From contig NW_024726235.1 in NCBI RefSeq assembly GCF_018991925.1, positions 2,564,872-2,628,871 on the forward strand: a stretch of DNA of 64,000 bases. The letters run 5' to 3'. Origin of the DNA: Homarus americanus. Its lineage: Eukaryota; Arthropoda; Malacostraca; Decapoda; Nephropidae. Each line of letters begins with the position of its first letter. Position 1 is the first letter of the stretch. A program made the translations under genes and the position numbers. Below are positions 42,595-53,236 of this stretch, piece by piece. Below the pieces are notes generated by a model. The model did no database searches, had not been told where the DNA came from, and saw nothing but the letters and a program-made list of their open reading frames with translations.

Positions 42595-42779
42595 CTTAGA
42601 GAGCGGGTCGGAGTAGATGGGGTCCTGGCTGCTTGTGGCAGCCGAACCCAGGGACTCTGTAGGTTCCCGCGGGAAGTATGGCGGGCCGTAAGGGTCCCTC
42701 ATGCGTGCCGGCGCCCCTGTCCCCACAAGGCCGCGGATCTCTTGCGATGATACCCCCATCTTCAGTCCCACTCCACCAC
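42595..42779 (-). CDS. Gene 2, exon of the cytoplasmic tail
   Basis: An exon of 185 nt. Its first two bases (GT) complete a Gly codon begun by the G ending the previous exon, then 61 codons follow: GGVGLKMGVSSQEIRGLVGT, later DPYGPPYFPREPTESLG and ending QDPIYSDPLSK. It ends exactly on a codon boundary, matching the phase-0 start of the last exon. Gly/Pro/Ser-rich and without hydrophobic segments, it belongs to the receptor's long intracellular tail. Confidence 0.8.
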
Positions 42780-43790
42780 CTGTATGCCAGGAAGAGATAC
42801 ACAGATTAGATAACAGCAGAAAAGAAGAGCGTACCTAATACACCATTACTGTATAAAGCCGCCGTAGTATGTCATCTTTGCTCCAAGACAAATGAGGTTT
42901 TGTAAGCCATGTATTGCAGCAGCACTGTCTGGACCCAGCAATAAGTGACCATGATAGAGGCTGGGATGTTTACTGCCTGGTGCCCCTTTGCTGCCTGACC
43001 CCGGCCTCCGGGCCACCACTGATTGTGACCAAGCTGAAGCAACAGTCAGTCAATTACGTGACACTGCCGTGGCTAAATCATACTCCTTTTAACGTTGCGT
43101 TCTCTTCGCATTACATCACCGTCTAATTATCACAAGATAATATCATTCCTGGTCCTAAATTTCTGACAAGGTATAAGCAAGAGAAATAACAATTTACTTT
43201 CTCACTCGTGCGGTAATTGCATTAGATTTTACTTATTATTGTAAATAAACACTGAGTTTACATATGAACCGCTACCCAGGGGCTTCAGGGATGCTGTCTG
43301 AGGTTAAGGGTGGAGCGGTAGGGTCGAGGAAGTAAGTCAGGGTTTGTGCACCAAGTGGCCCCTCAGTTTACTTTCTCCAAAGTGTCAAGTGACATTGTAA
43401 TATGTGTGATGGAGCTTGAAAACCCCACACTACGGTGCCAGAATATTTCTTAATGCATGTTATCACATCATTTTTACAGATGTAGTTGCCATAACAACAT
43501 CAACACAAATAATTTAATAAGCGACCTTAATTTAAGCATGACCTGGCCTCCCGTGACTTCCGTAAGCATGACCTGGCCTCACGTGACTTAGTTAAGCATG
43601 ACCTGGCCTCCAGTCACTTCCTTAAGCATGACCTGGCCTCCCGTGACTTCTTTAAGCATGACCTGGCCTCCCGTGACTTCTCTGAGCATGACCTGGCCTC
43701 CCGTGACTTCTCTGAGCATGACCTGGCCTCCCGTCACTTCCCTAAGCAGGACTTGGCCTCCCATGAAGGGCACGAGAACTCTGGACTGAC
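42780..43790 (-). other. Intron of gene 2
   Basis: A roughly 1-kb intron with donor GTCAGT (43790-43785) and acceptor CATACAG. It contains a 30-bp minisatellite immediately inside the donor. A 70-codon plus-strand open frame at 42914-43126 is noted without support. Confidence 0.75.
43532..43770. repeat. Minisatellite, 30-bp unit, about 8 copies, inside a gene 2 intron
   Basis: The unit taagcatgacctggcctccc plus gtgacttcct repeats with few changes and starts within about 15 bases of the intron donor. A 30-bp period gives 10-residue repeat ORFs on both strands, which are artefacts. Confidence 0.93.
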
Positions 43791-43925
43791 CTCGCCGGTA
43801 GGAGGGCAGGATCTGGGAAGGGTTGTCGACGTTCATGTTAAGCAGAGAGGAGAAGAGCGAGCCGTTCGTCAGGGGGAACGACTTGACTTCCTCCTTCGGG
43901 AACAATCGGAAGGGACCATCGCCGT
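43791..43925 (-). CDS. Gene 2, first exon after the TM7 exon
   Basis: An exon of 135 nt. The AC at its start completes GAC (Asp) with the G ending the TM7 exon. Then come 44 codons, GDGPFRLFPKEEVKSFPLTN and GSLFSSLLNMNVDNPSQILP, ending SYRR, plus a spare G that continues into the next exon as Gly. The acceptor is ttgcctcctacag and the donor is GTCAGT. The FRLF/basic start just after TM7 is where a receptor's proximal tail would be. Confidence 0.8.
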
Positions 43926-44340
43926 CTGTAGGAGGCAAGAAAGTAACGTTAGTGGACAGGGGCGTGGGAACAGTGAAGGAATGTGAAGTAGACAATGTTG
44001 AGTATATGTAAGAATTAACTAAATATTAAGCAAAAAGTAAAATAATAACTAGAATGATCTTGAAAATTTGAAATATAATTGGTAATGAAAATTGAAATAT
44101 CTAAAAAATATACAACAAATCATAAAAATAATGGAAATTGGATAAGAAAATACTAATTAAAATAACAGGTATAATACATGGTAGCTATTAATAGTATTGT
44201 ATAATTACGTCAAGATGTGAACTACGAAAAAAAAAAAGATAATTGTAATGGCAACAAAAACTGTCTCCTGGGAATCATGGCTCGTGGTTGTAAAAAAGAG
44301 TGACAGGAATGAAACGTGTACAGAAACATGTTAATTTTGA

Positions 44341-44555
44341 GGAAGAAGGTGAGGAATATGAGAGGAAGATGGTGAGGAATATGAGAGGAAAATGGTGAGG
44401 AATATGAGAGGAAGATGGTGAGGAATATGGGAAGAAGATGGTGAGGAATATGAGAGGAAGATGGTGAGGAATATGAGAGGAAGATGGTGAGGAATATGAG
44501 AGGAAGATGGTGAGGAATATGAGAGGAAGATGGTGAGGAATATGGGAAGAAGATG
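44341..44555. repeat. Minisatellite, 23-bp unit, about 9 copies
   Basis: The unit gaggaatatgagaggaagat plus ggt, with a gggaagaag variant in two copies. Confidence 0.93.
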
Positions 44556-45581
44556 ACTGGCGAACAATATGAGGGAAGCTTATCTGAGGTTATCAATGTC
44601 ACCTGTATCTCTCTCGACCAATCAGAAACCAGCAAAAGGCATTAAATCACCAGACCGTATCCATATGCTAATCACTTTTGAGGAATCATGTGACGAGTCT
44701 CGATGTCAAATTTGAAGTCAGTTGGGTAAGAGAGTCAGTTGAATATTCCTGACTGGACGGTTGAATTCTTGTACAGGTACCTATACGGCCCTCTCTCTCT
44801 TGCTCTACTGACCCAGGATGATAAGAATGACGTATAATGGACACACCGGTTAAAGACATTTGCGAAGCGTAAATAAAAACGAGTAACACAAACAATAATA
44901 ATAAGTAATTCGTAGGTATTGAAAAGTATAGTGGACTTTTAAAGATGAAACACAAACGATACATTTCAGTACTTTTAAAATCGTGTATAACAATGGAGAT
45001 TACACAGAATAATTCCTTCATTAACTAGTTTTGGATTTTAGGTTCCAGTCTCACTTACCTACAGTACAAGACTCAAAAAGATGCCACAAGTGCCCAGGAT
45101 ATGTTTTTTTTTTCTTCTTCTTCAGTACCTGTAAATCAATCCGCCAATTCAGATGCCTCTCTCATGTCTGGGACTCTAGTGGAATTTCCTCTTTGTTTCG
45201 TCATATTGTTTCAAATTATTCTATTTCTCTCATATCACTATTTTTCCGAACTCTCTCTCTCTCTGCTTCTACGTTACTTAACACATTTTCTCTACTTGAC
45301 AAAACAAGATTAAGTAAATTAGTCGCTTGGTATAGGTTCATATATATATATATACTATAATGTATTTGAGGAATCAGCTTCAAAGTTTTTCTAATAAACT
45401 CTCCTGGTTCTAAAATTCCTGCTAGATTTGTCCACATTCTTTTATTGAAGTTTGTCACCTCTGCAATGCGAAGTTTCTGTATGTAGTTACCTTAATGATC
45501 TCAACATCCCTAAATAAGTGTCACCTGTCGTCCACACCTATCTGATTGTTGACGACTTGTATTACTAGTACCTCCAGCGTT

Positions 45582-45625
45582 ACAGACAGACAGACAGACA
45601 CAGACAGACAGACAGACAGACAGAC
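45582..45625. repeat. (CAGA)n microsatellite
   Basis: Tetranucleotide CAGA/GACA repeat, about ten units with one imperfection. Confidence 0.92.
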
Positions 45626-45849
45626 TTTTTTATGCATTATTTTAACTATACATCCCTCCTTACGTAACACATGAATGCGTTCACCATTTTACAATAGGTC
45701 ATGGTCACTCCTTTACCACCTTCCCACTTTGACTTACCTTCTGTGGTGATATTGTTGCACCACAAACCCCCCCCCTCAATACTCCTCCATGTGGCTTACC
45801 TCACACCGCACCAACACAACCCCTCACTCGCCAGTAGATAAAATCATTG

Positions 45850-46125
45850 CCCTCCACCCCCCTTCCATCCCTCCTTCGTGCCCTCCACCCCACTCTCCAT
45901 CCCTCCTACGTGCCCTCCTCGCCCCACTCCATCCCTCATACGTGTCCTCCTCCCCCCTCTCCATCCCTCATACGTGTCCTCCTCCCCCCTCTCCATCCCT
46001 CCTTCGTGCCCTCCACTCCCTCTCCATCCCTCCTACGTGCCCTCCTCCCCTCCTTCCATCCCTCCTACGTGCCCTCCACTCCCTCTCCATCCCCCCCTCC
46101 ATTCCTCCTACATGCCCTCTAACAT
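45850..46125. repeat. C-rich degenerate tandem repeat
   Basis: Imperfect units of about 31 bp around ccatccctcctacgtgccct. Three overlapping Pro/Ser ORFs across it are artefacts. Confidence 0.85.
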
Positions 46126-46325
46126 CTGGGAGGGTCATGCCCAGAACTTAGCGTAACGACTAAACAAGTTACATGCTAAATGATGTCGACCAGAAACACC
46201 CGTAGAATACCAAGCAGCAGCGAGTGACAGTTTGATGTGTGGTTGACTGTCGCTACCACCTGTACTGTACCGCCAGCCTGGGAAGACACCTTTAGTCTTT
46301 TATTTTTCTTTCTTTTTTTTCGCGT

Positions 46326-46464
46326 CACACCAGCACCACATCCCTTATCACACCAGCTCCACATCCCTTATCACACCAGCTCCACATCCCTTATCACACA
46401 CCAGCTCCACATCCCTTATTACACACCAGCTCCACATCCCTTATCACACCAGCACCACATCCCT
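46326..46464. repeat. Tandem repeat, 23-25-bp unit, about 6 copies
   Basis: The unit cacaccagctccacatccct plus tat. Copies differ in length by an extra CA. Confidence 0.9.
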
Positions 46465-46721
46465 GACAGTGGTACTATCTTGCCACATCAGTTTCACCGT
46501 GTATACCAACAGCGCACGTTACCAATAGAACCAAGTCCCACAGAATCTTGAATTGTATGCATATATTTACTTCCTACATGACGAGCTAAGAGAGAACTCA
46601 CTCAGTCTGAACCTCTGAAGCTGAATACAAAAGTTGGAGATCGATTTTTGTTGATTGCCAAGTCAGGTAGTTTAGTTAAGCTTGTGCTACATTACTGGAC
46701 TGTCTCAATCTATTACCGTAA

Positions 46722-46746
46722 TGTGTGTGTGTGTGTGTGTGTGTGT
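46722..46746. repeat. (TG)n microsatellite
   Basis: Twelve TG units followed by a G-rich tract to about 46815. Confidence 0.93.
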
Positions 46747-49570
46747 TCGGGAGGGGGGGGTGGCGGGTGTGGGGTAGGAGTGGGGGCAGATAGGGGTGAG
46801 GGGGGAGGGGTGGGCCAGCAGTTTCGCCGCCTCATCTTGCACAACTTCTCCACTAGACCAGATGCCAGTGTTCCTGCTGCCCGAACAACGCCAGTCTCAC
46901 GAGGGCCGCTCACGACACCAACAGTAATGACAGGTTTTCGCTGCCGGTGTACCAGGTCAAAAATCCGCCGAGGAAACCCGACAGGAAGAGAATGTACAGA
47001 CAGACAGACGGACGGAGGTGGACGGTGAAGGGGGAAGAATGTTGGAAGAGGTTGCTGTGCTAATTTGATAATGACAGTACAGCAACGAATGATGATCAAT
47101 ACGATAACCATAACAACCACGATAACGACCGTAAAAGTTACAATATTCTACAGGAGTTGGAGGATTGGCAATGTCAAGTGTACTTAGTATGGGGAAGGAA
47201 GGTGATGTTGGTGGGAAGGGAGAGAATAATGATGATGGGACGGGGAAAATAATAAGTGGGGAGGGAATATAGTGCTTGCAGAGGGAAGGAATAAGGTGAT
47301 GGAATGGAGAAATGGTGTTGGGAAAGAGGAAGGAAGGTATCTAGGGCTGGGAAAGGGAGGTTACAGTAATGGGAGAGGGGAGGGAAGGAGGAGTAGGAAA
47401 GGCTTGTAATGTTGACGGAATGGAAGGTGCACGTAAGGAGTAGCAGCTTGAGAGAAGGAGGGAAGGAAGGCTGCGACACGTTAGAAGGTTAGCGTGTGGT
47501 GGTGTCAGAGAGGCGCCCCGTGGTAAAGGGAAGTCTTAGCAGTGGCCTCTTTTTATTTCGGGTGTGGTGGGCGGTTGGGAGTGAGAGTTGGAGGGGGGGG
47601 GGAATAGGGAGAGGTTGTGTGAAGGCGAGGGAGGGTGGGAGGGGGGGTATTGGAGTGACATGATTGGAAGTTGGAGTGACTTGGAGTGTGGCTGGGAGTC
47701 ACCACCACTTCGGTAATACCTGAAGGATGCCGCTCGTGGTTCATCCCCCCCCCTCCCCCCATACGTAACAGATGAAAGAACATTTGAATATTCTTGGAAA
47801 TATTCACAAATTCTTCCTTCATTTGGTATAGTGTATTTGAAATCTTCTTTTATGCACAACTTTATCGTTTTATTGAACTTGCCGTGGCTAAATTTTTTCT
47901 TATACCAAATCTTCCAACATCTTATTTGTTTTACGTATTCCGATTTTTTTTTTCGTACAATTTTGCTACTTTTGAAGTGTGCTCTGTTAATGTTTACATA
48001 CATATTATTTATTCTTTACACTCTTCACTGACCATTGTGGGACAAGGTTACTCATTTTACTAATGCTATTTTTAAAAGAATTTACGTAAAAGTGTTTAAT
48101 ATGGAATCTAAATAAAACTTTACGAGTTAACGCAGTGCTGCAGTGTTTATTAATGGAAACTCATTAAACCTGATATAGCTGTATGGTACTCAGGAGTGCG
48201 GTATGTAATAAGATATTAATATTATCAGCAGCAAGCCCTAACGAGGCACACTGGTGATCCAGCCGTGAGGTTACCAACAGTGTGATCTATGTAGCCGACC
48301 CGCGTGCATGTAGCATGTTAATGGGCAGCACTCAGGCAGGTGAAGGTGAACTGCCCACTCAATACCTTCCTGATTTTGAATTCCTGAGCTACAGCGTCGC
48401 AGCAGGAAGCCGGCCGCCTCCCTGACTTCCAGGATGGGAGTACACGGAGACTGGAACCGTCCAGGCGAGGCTATCCTTGCCCCGCCATGCCGCCTACTGC
48501 TGGGGCCACTCTCCTTCGTAAGCCATATTTCATCGACATAATTATGTTGATCGTATATCATTGCTACTCTGTCACCGCTTGGCATAATAATGAGTATATA
48601 AACTAAAACTGCAATATCATAGGACTGGAAAATATTGTTGCCGCTTTGAGAATATCTTCAGTACAGAAAACAATACTGAACTGTTTAACAGACCCGACCA
48701 ACTTTTGCCTTCAGTCTTCAATAAAGTGATGAGATTAAATGTGTTTAACCGTTTATTAGATGGTCTGTGGCTAAAGAAAAGTATTATTCATAAAACAAAA
48801 CTAAACAACGTATCCATCTTGAACCACAACCGCTGCTGGGACATAAAATATGGTTATTGTGTTCTCGACCAGCGTACAGTATATACGGAGACGCGGGCCA
48901 ACAGTCACACTATCTACATTAATCACACATTTCACTTCTTTAAAAAAAAATCCCTCCAGATGAGATGCGTCATGGTGGAACAATAGAGAATAATCTGTGT
49001 TACGAGACGAGCCGCGGCGGGGCCCAAGGTGAGGAGGGTGTGCTGGGAGTGGTCATTCTTGTTGGGCTATATGGCTGGCCCGGGCGTTACGCGTTAGGGT
49101 ATGGTTGGTTGGTAACACATTCTTCAGTGCTCTTGCTCGTGGCCATTACACTCTGGGGAACTGGGGTAAGACTTGGTAATAATAAGGGCTAGTCTACAGT
49201 TGAGTTTTTCGTAATAATAATAATAATGAATAAATACCTTTTTCTCAGGAACATATAATTTATGGTCATACCCCAGGTATCCATAGATCGAGTAATGCGA
49301 TGATGGTGACTCACTAATTTACACCGAGTATTGTATCAAGTGTATTAGAAAGTTACCAGAAGCACTAACGACCATTAACACTTATATGGCCAAGACAGTA
49401 TTGCCAGCTAGTCAAGTGTCAGTGTTGCCAGGGTAAACAGTCCCCTCAGTCAGCCATAGTGTACAGGACGAGGGTGTAGCCGCTGTCTCGTCTTTCCCGA
49501 ATGTTATTTAAAATGCATGATACATATTATGTTTGCCTATTTTTGCTTTAGCTCAGGTTGACCTCGGAGT

Positions 49571-49572
<2 letters not shown>

Positions 49573-49620
<48 letters not shown>
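49573..49620. repeat. (AC)n(AT)n compound microsatellite
   Basis: About 19 AC units followed directly by five AT units. Confidence 0.95.
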
Positions 49621-49762
49621 CTCTGACATCTAGCCACGTGGGAGGTAGTCAATAATATGCTTATCATGTCTCAGTCAGCTGTCATGTAAACAATGCGAGA
49701 TCCATTACATTTAGTGTGTGTACATATACTACTGGGCTTATGTGTAGGTATATTAGTGCTTT

Positions 49763-49765
<3 letters not shown>

Positions 49766-49798
<33 letters not shown>

Positions 49799-49799
49799 G
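49766..49799. repeat. (TG)n microsatellite
   Basis: Uninterrupted TG dinucleotides, about 16 units. Confidence 0.95.
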
Positions 49800-49887
49800 T
49801 AGGAGCAGCACATACCAGCCACACCTCCCGGACACACTCCCCGCCCAGCACCCATGAGGCGCCACACTGGGGCTCTCCATCCTTTCT

Positions 49888-50162
49888 TGGCTCCTTCATC
49901 CCTCCTTCCCTTCCTGGCTCCTTCATCCTTCCTTCCCTTCCTGGCTCCTTCATCCCTCCTTCCCTTCCTGGCTCCTTCATCCCTCCTTCCCTTCCTGGCT
50001 CCTTCATCCCTCCTTCCCTTCCTGGCTCCTTCATCCCCTTCCCTTCCTGGCTCCTTCATCCCTCCTTCCCTTCCTGGCTCCTTCATCCCTCCTTCCCTTC
50101 CTGGCTCCTTCATCCCTCCTTCCCTTCCTGGCTCCTTCATCCCTCCTTCCCTTCCTGGCGCC
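49888..50162. repeat. Minisatellite, 27-bp unit, about 10 copies
   Basis: The unit ttcatccctccttcccttcc plus tggctcc. One copy lacks a few bases (near 50030). It is strongly strand-asymmetric: pyrimidines on the plus strand, purines on the minus. The 152-184-residue ORFs here are artefacts of a period divisible by three. Confidence 0.95.
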
Positions 50163-50260
50163 TTTATGAATTTAGGGAAAAAAAAATCACACGGAAAAAA
50201 GTCAAAGTATTAACTGGAGACAGGTTGGTCTCTGGTCTTGCTAAAAAAACACATTCAAAA

Positions 50261-50322
50261 CCTAATCTAACCCAACTTAACGTAACCCAACCTAACCCAG
50301 CCCAACCTAACCTAACCTAACT
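50261..50322. repeat. Interstitial CCTAA/CCCAA degenerate tract
   Basis: Mixed cctaa, cccaa and cttaa units, a worn relative of the telomere-type pentamer. Confidence 0.7.
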
Positions 50323-50772
50323 TGTGGGGTAATTAAATTAGGGTGACTTTTTTTTTTACGAGATGATATTGTAATTGTTTTCTGGGACTTTATTTCCATT
50401 CACCTCCTTTCTTGTCTTACCTCCCCCTCCTCCCTCGTTCTTATTTTGGTTTCATTTTTTTCCTGCCTCCCAGTTCTCTCTCTTATCTCTACCTCCCGCC
50501 TCTTCTTCCCACCTCTCCGTCCCATCTCTCCCCCTCGCCCCTCCCTCCCGCCTCTCCCTATCAGTGTCACCAGACAACACACCATCAATGTCACCATCAC
50601 CAGACAATGGCCACATCTTCGCTCTAAAGAACCGAGGCAAAAATGTGGGCCACACGACGTGCTTGTTTGTGCGAGGGATCAGTGATGTTTTTTATTTATT
50701 TTTTATTTATCCTGAAAAATAAATGAGTGGTGCAATGGGAGTTAATGGCATTATAGTTTTGGATATACTGAC

Positions 50773-50962
50773 CGTCATACTTGTGGGGTAGAGGCTTGTC
50801 TCTGGAGCAGGAGGAGCCGGCCGCTTCGCTGAAGGTGGCGTCGACGAGGCCCAACACTATCGGGAGAAGGAGGCCCTCGGCCAGGGAGAGCCAGAGAGCT
50901 ATGTTCTCGATGGGCCAACTCGGTAGAAACGACGACAGAAACGTCCCCACCACCGTCAGCCC
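50773..50962 (-). CDS. Gene 2, exon with rest of TM6 and TM7 of a putative seven-TM receptor
   Basis: An exon of 190 nt, acceptor tctgccgcag and donor GTCAGT. It encodes GLTVVGTFLSSFLPSWPIEN then IALWLSLAEGLLLPIVLGLV and DATFSEAAGSSCSRDKPLPHKYD, plus a spare G. Joined to the preceding exon (ending MDLIAW), the first part gives a roughly 20-residue hydrophobic helix. A short PSWPIEN loop and a second helix follow. In the second helix LPIVLGLVDATF sits where class A receptors have NPxxY and the start of helix 8, so the motif is degenerate. Two helices, a short loop, then a hydrophilic tail suggest TM6-loop-TM7, but TM1-5 are not seen in the window, so the receptor call is inference. Confidence 0.8.
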
Positions 50963-51279
50963 CTGCGGCAGAAAGAATTTTTTTTGTAATAATTGGTAAT
51001 TTATTGTTAGATTATATACAGGTATGGATTACAAGTACAGTACACAAGTCCATATAAGAGGATACTTGGTTTATCAAGCTCAGTATTATAAGGCATCAGG
51101 AAATAGCTGTACAGTACCATTTCGGTTACTTTACACGTCACAGACTGACAAAGTTTTATTTCACAGTATATTTGATATGGGTATAAATAAAAACACATTG
51201 TAACTTATTTTTACAAATGTTTATTCATTGTCTGACTAGAAATTAGCCAAACATATAAAATTTCCGTAATTTCCGTATT

Positions 51280-51517
51280 TCCGGAAGATTGACGTCACGG
51301 CGTCCGTAAACGTCATCAGCAGACGACGTAGAAGACGAATTTCCTTAAAACGGTAGCCCTGGTGTGAGCCCAGGAGCCGAGGAGTGTAGTATACAACGCG
51401 AGTGTAAGCACAAAACGCCGTGAGTCAGAGACCCTCGAGTGTGCTTAATTACTGTACAAGACCAACCCAAAGTGATTATTCGCTTATCAGTGTCAGTCAA
51501 CAGCTGGTGTGCTCACG
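51280..51517 (+). promoter_or_regulatory. Promoter-like stretch with ETS and CRE sites
   Basis: CCGGAAG (51281-51287, an ETS core) is followed at once by the palindromic cAMP-response element TGACGTCA (51290-51297) in a CpG-rich patch. TCAGT initiator-like strings occur at about 51487-51497 and a donor-like ACG|GTAAAC at 51518. The strand and the gene served are unknown. Confidence 0.3.
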
Positions 51518-52437
51518 GTAAACAAACATTCTCACTTAACTCACAAACTTTTAAAAAAAATTCTCCGATCGGTTAGAGTGAGGAAACTTCATTGGTAGAC
51601 TCCAGGGGGCTATTATATATTTGAAACCCGTTGGACCATTAAACATTAAATAATATAAGTATCGGTATATTGTTCTGAAATCATCAAGAGTGTCCATGAT
51701 AGGTATAACTCACCATGAGACAGTGTAGGTGTTGATGAAGGAGCTTATATTATTAACCATTGTGGCAGAGTGTACAGTGGTGTTGAATTCTGTTGTATCT
51801 CCCACGACTTGTTTTGATTTGAAGGCAGCAAGTTGTGGGCACGATGGGGTGAGTACAGAGTAGTCGTGTCCTCACCTCCTGTACCCATTATAATGACGTC
51901 AACGAACACATTAACTCTAAATTACTCTAGTCAGTGTTGGTATAGCCGCTCAGGTAGTCCCCATATTAAGCCACTGCTGCCCCACCCGATAACCCAACAC
52001 CTTCCTTGTCCCCCCCTCCCTCTCCCAGTCTCTTCCCCCTCCCGCCCGCCACTAGCTCTGGAACCCTCACTCACCACCCTGTTACTTCTCTTTATTTTCC
52101 TATAGACAATATAATACCTCACTAGACCCACTGCCATAACGTTTAAGATTACCAGTATCGCGTTAACACACCAAATTCACTGTCGCGAAGTCTGGTGAAA
52201 CGACAACCGAATTCCCATCAGGCAACAGAGCTACAGCCAAAGTAAATAGAACCTTTAGAGTCCCAACCACGATTGCTAGGCCTGCCAGAATCGCAGCCTT
52301 GGTTTGCCCAGTACCACCAAACTCACACACTTAGCAGCCAGGACAGTGGGAGTAGCAGGTGAAGTAACCAGAGCTAACCGAGACAAAACCACGTTACAAT
52401 AATTTTCAAAGCCTAATTACTAGGAAAGGTATCATTG

Positions 52438-52620
52438 TTGTCGAAGTAGCTAGGGGCACCAAAGCCGCAACCGCAGTAGCCAGGGGCGCCACAGCCGCAG
52501 CCTCAGCAGCTATGGGCACCAAAGCCGTAACCTCAGTAGTTAGGGGCACCAGAGCCGCAGCTACAGTAGCCAGGGGAACCACAACCGAAGTTACAGTAGC
52601 TAGGAGCACCAGAACCGCAT
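52438..52620. repeat. Diverged minisatellite, 30-bp unit, about 6 copies
   Basis: The unit gtagctaggggcaccaaagc plus cgcaaccgca. Units differ at several positions, mostly keeping the plus-strand decapeptide VARGTKAATA open. That could reflect former coding or simply the period of 30. Confidence 0.85.
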
Positions 52621-53114
52621 ACCACGAGTTAGGACCCACCATGATGTATCGCCTCCAATTTAATTTATTCAAGAGCCTGACAATGAGTTCTAATGAAGAA
52701 CCATTTTAGGCTCAAGTATGTGATCACCTGGGGAGGAGGAGGTGATAGCGAGAGAACGTACCAAGGGGATAAAGGAAGCAGAGTAAAAAGGGAATATAGA
52801 TATGAAATTTAGGTGGTGAATTATCCTATATATACACTTACTTAATATTATCGTGCTAGTACATGTGATATTACCAATGTTTATATATAAATTAACCCTG
52901 TGTAAGTTTCATATAGTCATAACCTAAACTAATGTATATTTTTATGGAAGTGATTAATTAGCACTTCAACCCACCCTGACTCCATGTTACCTGCCGTGTT
53001 CCCAGTGCTCCCGTCTTCCCTCGAAGGCGTTGAGGTGTGTTAGGCTATCACGAAGGTGTGCTTGGCCGAGAGCGGTGTTAATTTAATGTGGTAACGTTCT
53101 AACACTATTTACAG

Positions 53115-53236
53115 GTGGTCTGTCACTGGTGGCCGCGACCAGCCCAGCCCACTGCCTCACCCACCTACTTGTCCAACGCCCAGATACAACTTTGAACTCA
53201 ACTTGTCGCCCCCTCCTACACGTCATCGTTAACCAG
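53115..53236 (+). CDS. Candidate exon, unknown protein (low confidence)
   Basis: This segment is bounded by acceptor aacactatttacag and donor CAG|GTGAGA. Of three plus-strand frames only one is open, beginning two bases in: GLSLVAATSPAHCLTHLLVQ then RPDTTLNSTCRPLLHVIVNQ. It ends on a codon boundary. It lies within a gene 2 intron on the opposite strand, so it would be part of a nested gene. No family is recognised. Confidence 0.3.

Larger units (their letters stand above)
43926..50772 (-). other. Large intron of gene 2
   Basis: A 6.8-kb intron with donor GTCAGT at 50772-50767. It holds several minisatellites (listed separately), CA/TG/CAGA microsatellites and two CpG-rich open stretches (about 46820-47010 and 48270-48585) that I cannot explain. 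No exon within it is needed to keep the frame. Confidence 0.7.

Noticed and set aside
49682..50320. Overlapping 119-184-residue ORFs on both strands
   Set aside because: The 27-bp minisatellite has a period divisible by three, so stop-free frames are automatic.
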